The translations under genes and the position numbers were made by a program. 64,000 nucleotides of DNA from Gottschalkiaceae bacterium SANA (lineage in GTDB: Bacteria > Bacillota > Clostridia > Tissierellales > GPF-1): contig AP028876.1 of NCBI GenBank assembly GCA_036323355.1, forward strand, positions 1,364,001-1,428,000, written 5' to 3'. Position 1 is the stretch's first letter. Every line of letters starts with the position of its first letter. Below, piece after piece: positions 8,778 to 18,076 of this stretch. Under the pieces are notes generated by a model, which was not told the DNA's origin, searched no databases, and worked only from the letters and a program-made list of their open reading frames with translations.

Positions 8778-8796
8778 AATACCGGAGGTGATTGAT

Positions 8797-9462
8797 TTGA
8801 AACAACGAGAAATACATCCGATCCTACGGCAAATGTTGCCGTTGGTGGAAGCCATATCAAGGACAGTAGGCGATAATTGCGAAATTGTCTTACACGATTT
8901 TAGCGACCTGGAGAATTCGGTTGTTGCGATCGCCAATGGACATGTGACAGGACGAACCCTGGGAAGCGGTATGCTGACCAAGGGACTAGAAGCCTATTTG
9001 AATCGAGAGTATGAAGAGTCGATGATCAAGTACAAGAATATTGTCGGGGCGGGACGAACCTTGAAATCTTCAACGATTTTTATCAAGGATGAAACAGAAT
9101 CCGTTGTTGGTGCCATGTGTATCAATATCGATGTAACCGATCTTCTTTTGGCAAACAAGGCGATCAACAACCTTGTGATGACAGAAGATTTGGGACAGAC
9201 GGTGGAGGCGGAACGAAACCGTTTTCATGTTTCTGAAATTTTGAAAAAAGTTGTGGAAGAGGTGTTTCAATCGATCAACAAGCCCGTTGCTTATTTGAGC
9301 AAAGCGGACAAATTGATGATCGTTCAGCAATTGGAGGACCGTGGCGCCTTTTTAATCAAGGGTGCTGTGGAACATGTTGCAGACCTGCTCTGTGTTTCTC
9401 GGTACACCGTATACAATTATATTGAAGAAGTAAAAGGGAATAAAAATGGATCCGAGGAATAA
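8797..9462 (+). CDS. YheO/DauR-type PAS and helix-turn-helix regulator
   Basis: This 221-residue transcription regulator has an N-terminal YheO-like PAS domain at about residues 5-120 (LPLVEAISRTVGDNCEIVLHD, then VGAMCINIDVTDL) and a C-terminal HTH domain with GAFLIKGAVEHVADLLCVS followed by YTVYNYI. Relatives such as DauR respond to small ligands and control amino acid genes, but the ligand here cannot be inferred. TTG 8797 lies eight bases after GGAGG; a GTG at 8788 overlaps that site and is less likely. No obvious target operon is adjacent. Confidence 0.88.
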   Translation: MKQREIHPILRQMLPLVEAISRTVGDNCEIVLHDFSDLENSVVAIANGHVTGRTLGSGMLTKGLEAYLNREYEESMIKYKNIVGAGRTLKSSTIFIKDETESVVGAMCINIDVTDLLLANKAINNLVMTEDLGQTVEAERNRFHVSEILKKVVEEVFQSINKPVAYLSKADKLMIVQQLEDRGAFLIKGAVEHVADLLCVSRYTVYNYIEEVKGNKNGSEE

Positions 9463-9480
9463 TCCTTAGATCCATTTTTT
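9443..9480. terminator. Bidirectional terminator between the YheO-type gene and dacF
   Basis: AAAATGGATC at 9443 pairs with GATCCATTTT at 9469 around an inner AGGA/TCCT stem. A-rich and T-rich flanks let it work for the two convergent genes. It overlaps the end of the YheO-type coding region. Confidence 0.85.
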
Positions 9481-10800
9481 TTATTGCATATTTTCTTTTT
9501 TTCGTTGCTCATTCAATGCGAGACGTCTTTTCTTGCGCATCCGCTGATTTCTTAATCGCATGGCTTGTCCAAAGAGAAGCACGATGGCAAAGAGTCCGAT
9601 GACACCAGCGCTGATTAGAACCGCTGTTGGGATCGGCTTTTGATCCATAAGGGTCGTTACCTTGCCGATAAAGCGCACATCCGTAGCTGCAATCAGGGAA
9701 ACCCTGGCAATCAATTGATCTTCAAAATAGTATTCCACCTTGCCCACCTCGTCGCCTTTATGGACAGGGGCTTCCAGATTCTCGGCAGGGATTACGATTT
9801 TGCCGAAAATCGGGTCTCGATCGGTTGAGAAGGGAAGGGCGACAGTAGATTTTACAATGGCCGCAAGATCGGGCCGGTCCCCGGAAAGAATGGGGATCTG
9901 CGTAATATATTCGTTGGCCACGCATACGTTTCGTTTCTTAAAGTTTTCAAATCCAAAGTCCAATAAGGTGTGGGCATCGATATAGAGATTGGAACCCGAG
10001 GTATTTAAAATAACCAACAGCAATTTGGCATCGCCATTTTCAGCTGCTGCGACCAGGGTGTTTTTTGCCTGGGAGGTATAGCCGGTCTTCATTCCTATTG
10101 TGCCGGGATACTTAATGGGTATCGAGGACCCATGATAAGAAATGCGTTTTCCAGGACTGAATAGTAATTTGTTGGTAGTTTCAAAATATCGTTCATTCTC
10201 TTTAATATTTGTTGGTGGAATCTTATAGTATGGGGTCTGTACGATCGCTGCAAATTCAGGAATCGTCATGGCATAGGCGGCAATCTTTGCCATATCCGCT
10301 GCCGTGGTGACGTGATTTTCATCGGGCAGGCCTGTCGCATTAACAAAATGGGTTTGGCTTGCTCCCAGTTCCAAAGCTTTTTCGTTCATTAATTCCGCAA
10401 ATGCAGGTTCGCTACCGGCAACGGCACGTGCCAGTACTTTCATGGCGTCGTTGGCGGATCGAATTAATCCAGCATGAAGCAATTGGTCGACCGTGAGCAC
10501 CTCGCCGGGTTCTAGAGCGATATGGGTGCTGTCACCAACCTCGTAGGGCGAGTTCTTATCTACAGTGACCAATTCATCCAATTGAAAATACTCGAGGACG
10601 ACAATTGCAGATAGGATCTTGGTGATGCTAGCCGGGTACATGACCTTATCGGCGTTTTTTTCATACAAGGTAGATCCAGATTCCAGATCGACCAGTATGG
10701 CTGCAGGGCTATCGATTTCCGGTTCTGTCAAAGCAAATCCGGTGGAGAAAATCGGACAGGTTAGTGTCAGGATCAGCAGGGTTGTAAGTATTCGTTTCAT
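9481..10800 (-). CDS. dacF: D-alanyl-D-alanine carboxypeptidase (PBP5/DacF type)
   Basis: This is a low-molecular-mass penicillin-binding protein that trims the terminal D-Ala from peptidoglycan stem peptides outside the membrane. The start with an MKRILTTLL signal peptide follows GGAAGGAAG. The three active-site motifs are present: SITK (after YPA), SAN in RSANDAMK, and KTG in MKTGYTS. A C-terminal PBP5 domain is followed by a membrane segment (AVLISAGVIGLFAIVLLFG) and a basic tail, so it is anchored at both ends before signal cleavage. Length is 439 residues. The gene symbol is by similarity; dacA/dacB paralogues cannot be excluded. Confidence 0.92.
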   Translation of the reverse strand: MKRILTTLLILTLTCPIFSTGFALTEPEIDSPAAILVDLESGSTLYEKNADKVMYPASITKILSAIVVLEYFQLDELVTVDKNSPYEVGDSTHIALEPGEVLTVDQLLHAGLIRSANDAMKVLARAVAGSEPAFAELMNEKALELGASQTHFVNATGLPDENHVTTAADMAKIAAYAMTIPEFAAIVQTPYYKIPPTNIKENERYFETTNKLLFSPGKRISYHGSSIPIKYPGTIGMKTGYTSQAKNTLVAAAENGDAKLLLVILNTSGSNLYIDAHTLLDFGFENFKKRNVCVANEYITQIPILSGDRPDLAAIVKSTVALPFSTDRDPIFGKIVIPAENLEAPVHKGDEVGKVEYYFEDQLIARVSLIAATDVRFIGKVTTLMDQKPIPTAVLISAGVIGLFAIVLLFGQAMRLRNQRMRKKRRLALNEQRKKENMQ

Positions 10801-10833
10801 TAATTTCTTCCTTCCGATTGAAATTCTGTTTTT

Positions 10834-10862
10834 ATTATATGAGATGGGCGCCAAAAGCGCAA
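10834..10862 (-). promoter_or_regulatory. Promoter of the carboxypeptidase gene
   Basis: On the minus strand TTGCGC (complement of 10857-10862) and TATAAT (complement of 10834-10839) are separated by 17 bases, 33 bases ahead of the start codon. A TACAAT -10 candidate for the divergent comEA gene lies at 10894-10899. Confidence 0.65.
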
Positions 10863-10929
10863 TGGGAATACAGACAAAGTGGTTCAATTGCGGTACAATA
10901 TAGTGGATGAGAAATTAGGAGGAAATGGC

Positions 10930-11508
10930 ATGGATCGATTTACGAAACGTGAAATGATCTTGTTGATAGCCCTAATTGCTTTAGCGGGACTTTTGTTTTT
11001 TGGACGCCAAATGCAAGACGTGGACTTGAGTGAGATCGAGACAATGGAAGCGGAACCGATGGAAAAAAATGGGGACGTTGAACATGAAGCTGAATTGGTT
11101 GTACATATCGCAGGTGAGGTGTTTGAACCAGGGGTGTATGCCCTACGGTCAGGTGCACGGGTGATTGAAGCCATACAAGCGGCGGGAGGCGAGACCAATT
11201 TTGCCAACCTGGAAAAGTTGAACCTGGCTCGCATTTTGGTGGATGGAGAGCAAATTATTGTACCGAGCACCCTAGAGACGGATGTGCAAGTGGCAGAAAA
11301 CCAACCGCAGGCAGATGGCAAGGTGAATATTAATCGGGCGAAAGAAATGGAATTGGAGGGCTTAACGGGGATTGGACCCACAAAAGCCCAAGCGATTATC
11401 GATTACCGAACCCAGCATCCCTTTCAATCGATTGAGGAAATTCAATCCGTAAGCGGGATTGGCCAAAAAACCTATGAAAAAATCTGCGATCAAATAACAA
11501 TTAATTGA
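10930..11508 (+). CDS. comEA: ComEA-like helix-hairpin-helix DNA-binding protein
   Basis: ComEA is the membrane-anchored DNA receptor that hands extracellular DNA to the ComEC channel. This 192-residue protein has an N-terminal membrane segment (ILLIALIALAGLLFF), a SLBB domain (VVHIAGEVFEPGVYALRSG) and a C-terminal double helix-hairpin-helix domain (NINRAKEMELEGLTGIGPTKA and IQSVSGIGQKTYEKI). ATG 10930 follows AGGAGGAAATGGC. It stands apart from comEC, which lies at 35317, whereas many Bacillota keep comEA and comEC together. Confidence 0.9.
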   Translation: MDRFTKREMILLIALIALAGLLFFGRQMQDVDLSEIETMEAEPMEKNGDVEHEAELVVHIAGEVFEPGVYALRSGARVIEAIQAAGGETNFANLEKLNLARILVDGEQIIVPSTLETDVQVAENQPQADGKVNINRAKEMELEGLTGIGPTKAQAIIDYRTQHPFQSIEEIQSVSGIGQKTYEKICDQITIN

Positions 11509-11518
11509 GGTGATAGCA

Positions 11519-12556
11519 ATGATTGAAAGAGTACGATTGACACAAATGACTGCGAGCTCTGGTTGAGGCGCGAAATTAGGACCAGAGGTCCTCTCGCAGG
11601 TACTGCGAGATTTATCATTGAAAAGAGACGAGAATTTACTGGTGGGAACGGAAACATCCGATGATGCCGCTGTATATAAGATCAATGAAAAAGAAGCCCT
11701 TGTTGTAACGATGGATTTCTTTACACCTGTGGTAGACGACCCCTATCAATATGGGCAGATCGCTGCAGCCAATGCTTTAAGTGATGTTTTTGCCATGGGC
11801 GGGGAAGCCAAGCTTGCCATGAATATTGCCTGTGTGCCGACAGGGCTTCATGCTGATATGGTGAGTGATATTTTGAAGGGTATGCGGGATAAGGTGGAAG
11901 AAGCGGGTGCATTTGTAGTCGGCGGCCATACCATCGAGGATCAGGAACCTAAATTTGGTCTTTCCGTAACGGGATTTGTTCACCCCAATCGGATATGGAC
12001 CAATAGTGGTGCGCAGGCTGGTGACGTTTTGTTTTTGACCAAGCCCTTGGGCATGGGGGTTCTATCGACAGCCATCAAGGCGGATTTAATCTCGTTGGAG
12101 GGGATGGAAACCGCTGTTTCCATTATGTCGGAATTGAATCTTTACGCTAAGCAAATTGCAGAGAATTTTACGATTCATGCTTGCACGGATGTAACTGGAT
12201 TTGGTTTGGCTGGTCATGGATTGGAAATGGCAGAAGGCAGTGGCCTGACTTTGTTGTTAGAGGGAGAAACATTGCCCTTTGTAGCAGAGGCCATTGAATG
12301 GGCTGAAATGGGAATCTTGCCAGCCGGGATGTACAGCAATCGTGGCCATGTTGGCAAAAAAATTGCAATGGAAGCAGATTTGTCAGAAGCGCAGCAGGAC
12401 CTGATCTTTGATCCCCAGACTTCGGGTGGTTTGTTGCTTGCTGTGGCTGAGGACGAGGCTGATGAATTGGAAGCGTCCTTTGCGAAAGCGGGACGATTTT
12501 GCGTCCGGATTGGTCGGGCGGTTGAAAAACGCGAGGTTTCTCTTCTGATTCGATAG
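11519..12556 (+). CDS. selD: Selenide, water dikinase SelD, a selenocysteine-containing selenoprotein
   Basis: SelD makes selenophosphate from selenide and ATP, the selenium donor for Sec-tRNA synthesis. The frame from ATG 11519 reads MIERVRLTQMTASSG and then TGA at 11564-11566 (residue 16), continuing GAKLGPEVL without any other stop. In the family this position is the catalytic Cys or Sec (Cys17 in E. coli), followed by the essential Lys, here residue 19. The TGA is therefore decoded as selenocysteine, giving 345 residues. Later motifs include VTMDFFTPVVDDP, GGHTIEDQEP and FDPQTSGGLL. A GAGGTGATAGC site precedes the ATG. Automated calling would truncate the gene to 11618. Confidence 0.95.
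11567..11610 (+). promoter_or_regulatory. Candidate bacterial SECIS element in selD
   Basis: Directly after the Sec UGA are two perfect hairpins in the coding sequence. The first has AGGACC and GGTCCT arms with an AGA loop (11578-11592). The second has an 8-bp TCTCGCAG/CTGCGAGA stem with a GTA loop (11592-11610). The apex of the second, GCAGGTACTGC, resembles the GCAGGTCTGC apex of the E. coli fdhF SECIS. They share one base, so both can nearly coexist. Which one SelB binds is not settled by sequence alone. Confidence 0.7.
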
Positions 12557-12565
12557 GAGGAAAAA

Positions 12566-13969
12566 ATGGAAAAATGGTATCGTCGATTGCCCAAAATGGA
12601 CACGTGTTTGGCAGATCAACGGGTTGAGGCGTGGATACAGGAATTTGGATATGAACAAGTGAAGGAGGCTTTTGCCTCCACTTTGGGTGCAATCCGAGAG
12701 TTGATTCATACAGCTTCTGGTGATGCGCTTATTGATGATACCGTGATTGAATCGGAGATCGCTTCTCTTTTTGACACGGTGGAGAATCGATTGAGAGTGG
12801 GTTTTATTGGCTTGCGTCCTGTGATTAATGGAACCGGAACTTTGCTTCATACCAATCTGGGACGGGCTAATTTTTCGAAAGACTTGGTCAAACGCGCCGT
12901 GGATAAGGCAAGCCGGTATTCGAACCTTGAGTATCAATTGGACCTTGGCAGGCGTGGTTCTCGATATGATCATATTGAAGGCTTGCTCTGTGCTCTGACG
13001 GGGGCTGAGGCGGCTATGGCTGTCAATAACAATGCAGCAGCAGTGATGCTGATGCTTGCGGCCCTCTGCCAGGATCAGGAAGTGGTGGTTTCTCGGGGAG
13101 AGTTGGTGGAAATCGGTGGTTCTTTTCGAATCCCTGATGTGATGCGTCTCAGTGGCGCCAAACTTTTGGAAGTGGGAACAACCAATCGCACTCGATTGTC
13201 CGATTACTATGAAGCCACCGGATTCGATACGGGTGCTTATTTAAAGGTGCATACGAGCAATTATCAAATCCTTGGATTTACGGAGTCGACGTCCCTAAAG
13301 GAATTGGTAGCTCTGAGTCACAAGACGGGGGTGCCGGTATTGGAGGATCAGGGAAGTGGCGTATTGACGGACTTAACCACCTATGGATTGCCACAAGAGG
13401 CAACCGTACAGGCTTCTATCGCTGCGGGTGTGGATCTGGTGACCTTTAGCGGTGACAAGCTGTTAGGGGGACCCCAGGCGGGATTCTTGGTGGGCAAGAA
13501 AAAGTTGATCGAGCGCTGTAAAAGTCATCAATTGAATCGCGCCCTTCGGGTAGATAAAGTGACCCTAGCTCTTGCGGAAGAAACATTAAGGCTGTATCTT
13601 CATGGAGATCGCATGAATGAGATTCCGTTTTACTGGATGTTGGGAAGAAGCCAGGCGGAATTGCAGGAGGCGGCGGAGAAGATTCAATCGGAATTATCGG
13701 AGACGGCCATTCAAAAACTTGGATTGGAAATTCGTGAAACCGAGGGAACCATTGGTGGCGGGAGTCTGCCAGGGGTGAGTTTTTTGAGCTTAGCCTTGGT
13801 TGTTAGCAAGGGGAATTCAGCTATGCAGGAAGCGATACTTCGACAGGGGACGAACCCTGTAGTCGCTCGCATTCAACAGGACGAGGTTTGGATTGATTTG
13901 CGAACCATCTATCCAGATCAATGGAAACTGCTGGTAAAACGATTGCGGGAATTGGAGGACATGGCGTGA
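12566..13969 (+). CDS. selA: L-seryl-tRNA(Sec) selenium transferase SelA
   Basis: SelA is a PLP enzyme that converts Ser-tRNA(Sec) to Sec-tRNA(Sec) using selenophosphate. The N-terminal region has LRPVINGTGTLLHTNLGRA, the family hallmark. The PLP-binding Lys is near residue 298 in TFSGDKLLGGPQAG. The 467-residue length is standard. ATG 12566 follows GATAGGAGGAAAAA. The gene lies ten bases after selD, and its stop overlaps the selB GTG, so the three genes form one operon. Confidence 0.97.
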   Translation: MEKWYRRLPKMDTCLADQRVEAWIQEFGYEQVKEAFASTLGAIRELIHTASGDALIDDTVIESEIASLFDTVENRLRVGFIGLRPVINGTGTLLHTNLGRANFSKDLVKRAVDKASRYSNLEYQLDLGRRGSRYDHIEGLLCALTGAEAAMAVNNNAAAVMLMLAALCQDQEVVVSRGELVEIGGSFRIPDVMRLSGAKLLEVGTTNRTRLSDYYEATGFDTGAYLKVHTSNYQILGFTESTSLKELVALSHKTGVPVLEDQGSGVLTDLTTYGLPQEATVQASIAAGVDLVTFSGDKLLGGPQAGFLVGKKKLIERCKSHQLNRALRVDKVTLALAEETLRLYLHGDRMNEIPFYWMLGRSQAELQEAAEKIQSELSETAIQKLGLEIRETEGTIGGGSLPGVSFLSLALVVSKGNSAMQEAILRQGTNPVVARIQQDEVWIDLRTIYPDQWKLLVKRLRELEDMA

Positions 13970-15882
13970 AGCGACAGATTATTATTGGGACTGCAGGCCA
14001 TATCGATCACGGAAAGACGGCTTTGATTCGCGCACTGACTGGACGAGAAACGGACCGATTGAAGGAAGAAAAGCAGAGGGGGATTTCCATTGATTTGGGA
14101 TTCACCTATTATGATCTAGCCAGTGGCGAACGGGTTGGTTTTATTGATGTGCCTGGACACGAGCGTTTTGTCTCCAATATGTTAACCGGTGCCTTTGGTA
14201 TGGATTTTGTTTTATTTATTATTGCGGCAGATGAGGGAATGATGCCTCAGAGTCGAGAACACTTGGAGATTCTTAAACTCCTTCAAGTACAAGCGGGAAT
14301 CGTGGTGATTACGAAGACGGATTTGGTGGATGAAGAGTGGCGCGAACTTGTTGCAGACTCCTTGGATGAGGAATTGAGCGACAGTTTTTTAGCCAAGGCG
14401 CCAAGGATTTTTGTCTCTTCTAAAACGGGAGGGGGTCTGGATCGATTGCGCCTTGCGATTGAGGCGTTGGCGGCTTCAGCTCCAAAACAGGAAGAAGATG
14501 GGGTGGCTCGTCTTTGGGTGGATCGCTCTTTTTCCATCAAGGGTTTCGGAAGCGTTGTAACAGGCACCCTTCTGGGTGGAAGTTTAATCTTGGGTCAAGA
14601 GGTGATGCTCTATCCGCAGCGATTGACGAGTAAGATTCGGCGGATTCAGATTCATGATGAATCTGTGGAGACGGCGGTTGCTGGACAACGGGTTGCAATG
14701 AACTTACCAGCCTTTTCAAAGGATCAGGTGAAACGTGGAGATCTTGTTAGTCTGCCGGAACGCGTTGCCTTAAGTGATCGCTTTGCAGGGCGAATTCAAA
14801 TGACCAAGGATAGTCCTCGCCCCCTTCATAAGGGAATGGAGCTGCGTTTGCATTTGGGTTCAAGAAAGGTGCCTTGCAAAGTGGAACATGTGGAACCAGA
14901 GGTCGTTAAGGCCGGTCAGTCGGCTTGGATCATGTTGCGGGTTGAGGAATCAATTCCTTTGGTTTTATTTGATCGTTTTGTATTGCGTAATCTTTCACCT
15001 GTAGAAACCCTTTGTGGCGGACAGGTATTGGAGCCTGATCCTCCGCGGGGAAAACGAGCACGCAAGGAAATGGGGACCTGGTTGGAGTCGATTCAAAAGG
15101 GAGGTCCCGCGGCAGCAGCTTTGGTGCGACTGGAGCGTTCGATGGATTTGGTTCAGGATCGCAGTGACCTGGCTCATGCCTTTGGGTGGTCGAGAGAAGA
15201 GACGGATAAGTGGATCAGCGTTCTGGCGGAGAATGGGGAAATTGTGCGTTATTCTAATTTTCTTTTGTCTCGCAAAAGGGAGGCTGAGTTGTTTGTTCGT
15301 TTTACACAGATCGTAAAGGAGTTTCATCAAAAGAACCTCCTTCGTCGAGGAATGCCGAAAAAACAGGGACTGGATCTTCTGTTTCCAAGAGCGAATCAAA
15401 AGCAACAGATGGAGGTATTGAAGGCCTGGGAAGTGGCAGGATTTGGTGTCAGTGACGAAAGCAATATTTGGCTTAGTGGGTTTGAACGGAAATTGTCCCC
15501 TAAGCAGGAGGCACTCTATAAAGAACTGAAGGAAAAGGCGGAAGCCAAGCACGAAGCTGCCAAGGAAAGTCAGTGGCTGGCGGAGCGTGATCAAGCCAAG
15601 GTTATCTGGCCAATTCTCTTGGAAGAAGGAGAGATCATACGCCTTGGGGGAGATCTTTATGCTTCAAGAAAATTCGTTGAAGAAGGGCTTCGTTTGATCG
15701 TTGAACAATTTGGAGAAAACCCGTTTACCGTGGGAAAATTTCGGGATGCATATGGAATTTCACGCAAGCAGGCAATTCTGCTTCTGGAAAGCTACGATGA
15801 AAGGAAATGGACCATGCGGCAAGGGGACCAAAGAATTGCCCTGAAATTGCCAAAATTCATAGGCGAAGTGTGTCAACTGTGA
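13966..15882 (+). CDS. selB: Selenocysteine-specific elongation factor SelB
   Basis: SelB is the EF-Tu-like factor that delivers Sec-tRNA(Sec) to UGA codons next to a SECIS hairpin. The G domain motifs are GHIDHGKT near residue 12, DVPGHERF, and TKTD. Beta-barrel domains follow (FGSVVTGTLLGG), and the C-terminal part is the winged-helix array that binds the SECIS RNA. Length is 638 residues. GTG 13966 overlaps the selA stop by four bases. An upstream in-frame ATG at 13921 lies inside selA and is unlikely. Confidence 0.97.
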   Translation: MKRQIIIGTAGHIDHGKTALIRALTGRETDRLKEEKQRGISIDLGFTYYDLASGERVGFIDVPGHERFVSNMLTGAFGMDFVLFIIAADEGMMPQSREHLEILKLLQVQAGIVVITKTDLVDEEWRELVADSLDEELSDSFLAKAPRIFVSSKTGGGLDRLRLAIEALAASAPKQEEDGVARLWVDRSFSIKGFGSVVTGTLLGGSLILGQEVMLYPQRLTSKIRRIQIHDESVETAVAGQRVAMNLPAFSKDQVKRGDLVSLPERVALSDRFAGRIQMTKDSPRPLHKGMELRLHLGSRKVPCKVEHVEPEVVKAGQSAWIMLRVEESIPLVLFDRFVLRNLSPVETLCGGQVLEPDPPRGKRARKEMGTWLESIQKGGPAAAALVRLERSMDLVQDRSDLAHAFGWSREETDKWISVLAENGEIVRYSNFLLSRKREAELFVRFTQIVKEFHQKNLLRRGMPKKQGLDLLFPRANQKQQMEVLKAWEVAGFGVSDESNIWLSGFERKLSPKQEALYKELKEKAEAKHEAAKESQWLAERDQAKVIWPILLEEGEIIRLGGDLYASRKFVEEGLRLIVEQFGENPFTVGKFRDAYGISRKQAILLLESYDERKWTMRQGDQRIALKLPKFIGEVCQL

Positions 15883-15919
15883 TAAAATAAGGATGAAGTG
15901 AAGGTACAGGAGGGTTTAT

Positions 15920-16609
15920 ATGAGTAAAATATTAATCGTCGATGACGAAGCGCTACTGGTCAAAGGACTCAAGTATAGCTTGGAACAGGATGATCATGTG
16001 ATAGACGCGGCCTATGATGGAAAAGAAGGGGTCGAAAAATTTACAAAGAATGATTATGATTTAATTATTTTGGACTTGATGTTGCCAGAGATGGATGGTC
16101 TTGAGGTTTGTCAAAAGATTCGCGAGTCATCGCAAGTACCCATCATTATGTTGACAGCCAAGGGCGAAGACATGAATAAGATCTTGGGTCTTGAATATGG
16201 AGCGGATGATTATTTAACGAAGCCGTTCAATATCCTCGAGTTGAAGGCGCGGATTAAAGCGATCCTTAGAAGAACCGCCATTAAGGATAAACCAGCGGAG
16301 CAAGTAATCAAGGTAGAGGATTTCACGATTAACACTCTGGGCCGCAAGGTTTCTGCTCGCAATAAAGAAATCAATCTGACAGCAAAGGAATTTGACCTGC
16401 TGTTATTATTGGCAACGAATCCAGGCAAGGTATTTACTCGGGAAGAATTATTGGAAATCATTTGGGGATACGAGTACTTTGGTGATCTTCGTACGGTGGA
16501 TGTGCATATTCGGCGGTTACGAGAAAAGATTGAAGAGAATTCAAGTCAAGCAGAATATGTCCTGACAAAATGGGGAGTTGGTTACTATTTTAAAGGAAAA
16601 ACTCAGTAA
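15920..16609 (+). CDS. OmpR-family response regulator
   Basis: The 229-residue protein has a receiver domain (about 1-115) with the acidic pocket VDDE, phospho-acceptor Asp52 in LDLMLPEMDG, conserved Thr in MLTAK and Lys in LTKPF. The C-terminal winged-helix domain shows LTAKEFDLLLLLA and the recognition-helix region RTVDVHIRRLREKIE. It overlaps the histidine kinase gene by 32 bases, so the two form one system. The organisation resembles PhoP/WalR-type regulators, but the stimulus is unknown. It sits between selB and the tRNA-Sec gene. Confidence 0.93.
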   Translation: MSKILIVDDEALLVKGLKYSLEQDDHVIDAAYDGKEGVEKFTKNDYDLIILDLMLPEMDGLEVCQKIRESSQVPIIMLTAKGEDMNKILGLEYGADDYLTKPFNILELKARIKAILRRTAIKDKPAEQVIKVEDFTINTLGRKVSARNKEINLTAKEFDLLLLLATNPGKVFTREELLEIIWGYEYFGDLRTVDVHIRRLREKIEENSSQAEYVLTKWGVGYYFKGKTQ

Positions 16610-18005
16610 TTCAATTATCAGTATTAGGTGGAAACTTGTTTTCACCTATTTATTTTTGATTATTATTTTTGTGATGATTATTCGGATTTTTGTCGCCCAG
16701 ACCATGTACAACGTTTATTTGGACGAAGTGCAGACTGATATCGTGGCGGAAGCAAAGATCTTAGCTTCACAGAATCAATACTATTTGTCACAGTCGGACT
16801 ACCAACCTGTTCGAGAAGATTTTAGCAATCAGTTGAAGGAATATAGCAATAAGATTCAGGCGAGGATTTTACTTTTGGATCCAAAGTTGATGGTCTTAGA
16901 AGACTCGGATGACCGCTTGACCAATACGGTATATGCTTCGAGGGATGCAAGGGACAGCCTTGCTGGTGCCACGGTTATGCGGGTGGAGGAGGAAAGCGAT
17001 CGATTGATTGTCGCTGAACCTATTGTTTACTTTGGCGAAACCATAGGCGTTGCCATCGTGGTCAAGCCATTGACACAGCTTCACTTGCGGGTGGATGAAG
17101 TAACCTCCGCCTTGGATATAATCTCGATCTTTGGTATTCTGATCGTTTTGGTCATCAGCATGATGTTCTCTGACTTGATGACGAAGCCCATCAGTGAATT
17201 AACGGAGACTTTTACCAAGATGAGCCAGGGCAATCTTCATCAACGCGTGGAGATTCATACGCGAGACGAGTTGGAAAAGCTGGCAACGGCATTTAATATT
17301 ATGAGTACCAAATTGGATCAGGTGGATTATCAGCGACGAGAATTCGTGGGAAATGTTTCTCATGAATTGAAAACACCCCTTGCTTCCATTAAACTTTTAT
17401 CCAGTTCTCTCTTGGGCCAGGAAGAAAATGATGAAGCTTTGTATCGTGAGTTTTTAACGGATATCGATCATGAAGTGGATCGTCTGAATGAAATTATTGT
17501 GGATCTTTTGTTGCTGGTAGATTTAGATCGAGAGAAGCTGAGCTTGAATTACAAACCGGCGCTTTTGAATTATCTGATTGAACAGATCTTATATCGGCTG
17601 CAGCCGGTCATCAAGGAAACGGAATCCCAAGTAATTTTTACACCTGTGGATCGTATTCAATTGAATTGTGATGGCAAAAAAATCGAGCAAGCGGTATATA
17701 ATGTCATTCAAAATGCTATTAAGTATTCGGCACCAGATGGGAAAGTGGATATCGTGCTTCGCCGAGAGGGTAAGTTTGCCGTGATCGAGGTGACTGATAA
17801 TGGCATTGGGATTCAACCCGAAGGAATTGATCATATCTTTGAGCGATTTTATCGAACGGATAAGGCGAGGTCTCGGAAAACAGGGGGAACCGGTTTGGGA
17901 CTTTCTATCACCAATCAAATTATTGAGCTTCATCAGGGACGAGTTGAGGTGGAAAGTGAGTTGGGTCAAGGAAGCAAGTTTAAAATTTGGATTCCAGAGG
18001 TGTAG
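16578..18005 (+). CDS. Sensor histidine kinase with HAMP domain
   Basis: This membrane sensor pairs with the preceding response regulator. Membrane helix 1 is at about residues 20-40 and helix 2 at about 178-197, enclosing an extracytoplasmic sensor of roughly 135 residues. A HAMP domain follows, then the H-box SHELKTPL with phospho-acceptor His near residue 262. The N-box NAIKYS, G1 DNGIGI and G2 GTGLGLSI complete the ATPase domain. The start is uncertain: TTG 16578 gives 475 residues and overlaps the regulator gene. The coding region ends inside its own terminator. Confidence 0.92.
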   Translation: MVTILKEKLSNSIISIRWKLVFTYLFLIIIFVMIIRIFVAQTMYNVYLDEVQTDIVAEAKILASQNQYYLSQSDYQPVREDFSNQLKEYSNKIQARILLLDPKLMVLEDSDDRLTNTVYASRDARDSLAGATVMRVEEESDRLIVAEPIVYFGETIGVAIVVKPLTQLHLRVDEVTSALDIISIFGILIVLVISMMFSDLMTKPISELTETFTKMSQGNLHQRVEIHTRDELEKLATAFNIMSTKLDQVDYQRREFVGNVSHELKTPLASIKLLSSSLLGQEENDEALYREFLTDIDHEVDRLNEIIVDLLLLVDLDREKLSLNYKPALLNYLIEQILYRLQPVIKETESQVIFTPVDRIQLNCDGKKIEQAVYNVIQNAIKYSAPDGKVDIVLRREGKFAVIEVTDNGIGIQPEGIDHIFERFYRTDKARSRKTGGTGLGLSITNQIIELHQGRVEVESELGQGSKFKIWIPEV

Positions 18006-18024
18006 CGAAAGTTGCACCTTTTTT
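17999..18024 (+). terminator. Intrinsic terminator overlapping the kinase stop codon
   Basis: GGTGTAGC and GTTGCACC form an 8-bp stem capped by a GAAA tetraloop, followed by six T. The stem includes the TAG stop of the kinase gene. Confidence 0.9.
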
Positions 18025-18030
18025 CAATTC

Positions 18031-18059
18031 TTGCACTTTTTTTAAATGTATGACATAAT
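18031..18059 (+). promoter_or_regulatory. Promoter of the tRNA-Sec gene
   Basis: TTGCAC (18031-18036) and CATAAT (18054-18059) are spaced by 17 bases, with an A/T-rich spacer. The tRNA begins 18 bases further on. Confidence 0.7.
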
Positions 18060-18076
18060 CAATTAGCATACCCCAT

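Noticed and set aside
11509-11617. selD as a pseudogene or frameshifted gene
   Set aside because: The only stop is a TGA at the exact Cys/Sec active-site position with hairpins after it, and selA, selB and tRNA-Sec are all present.
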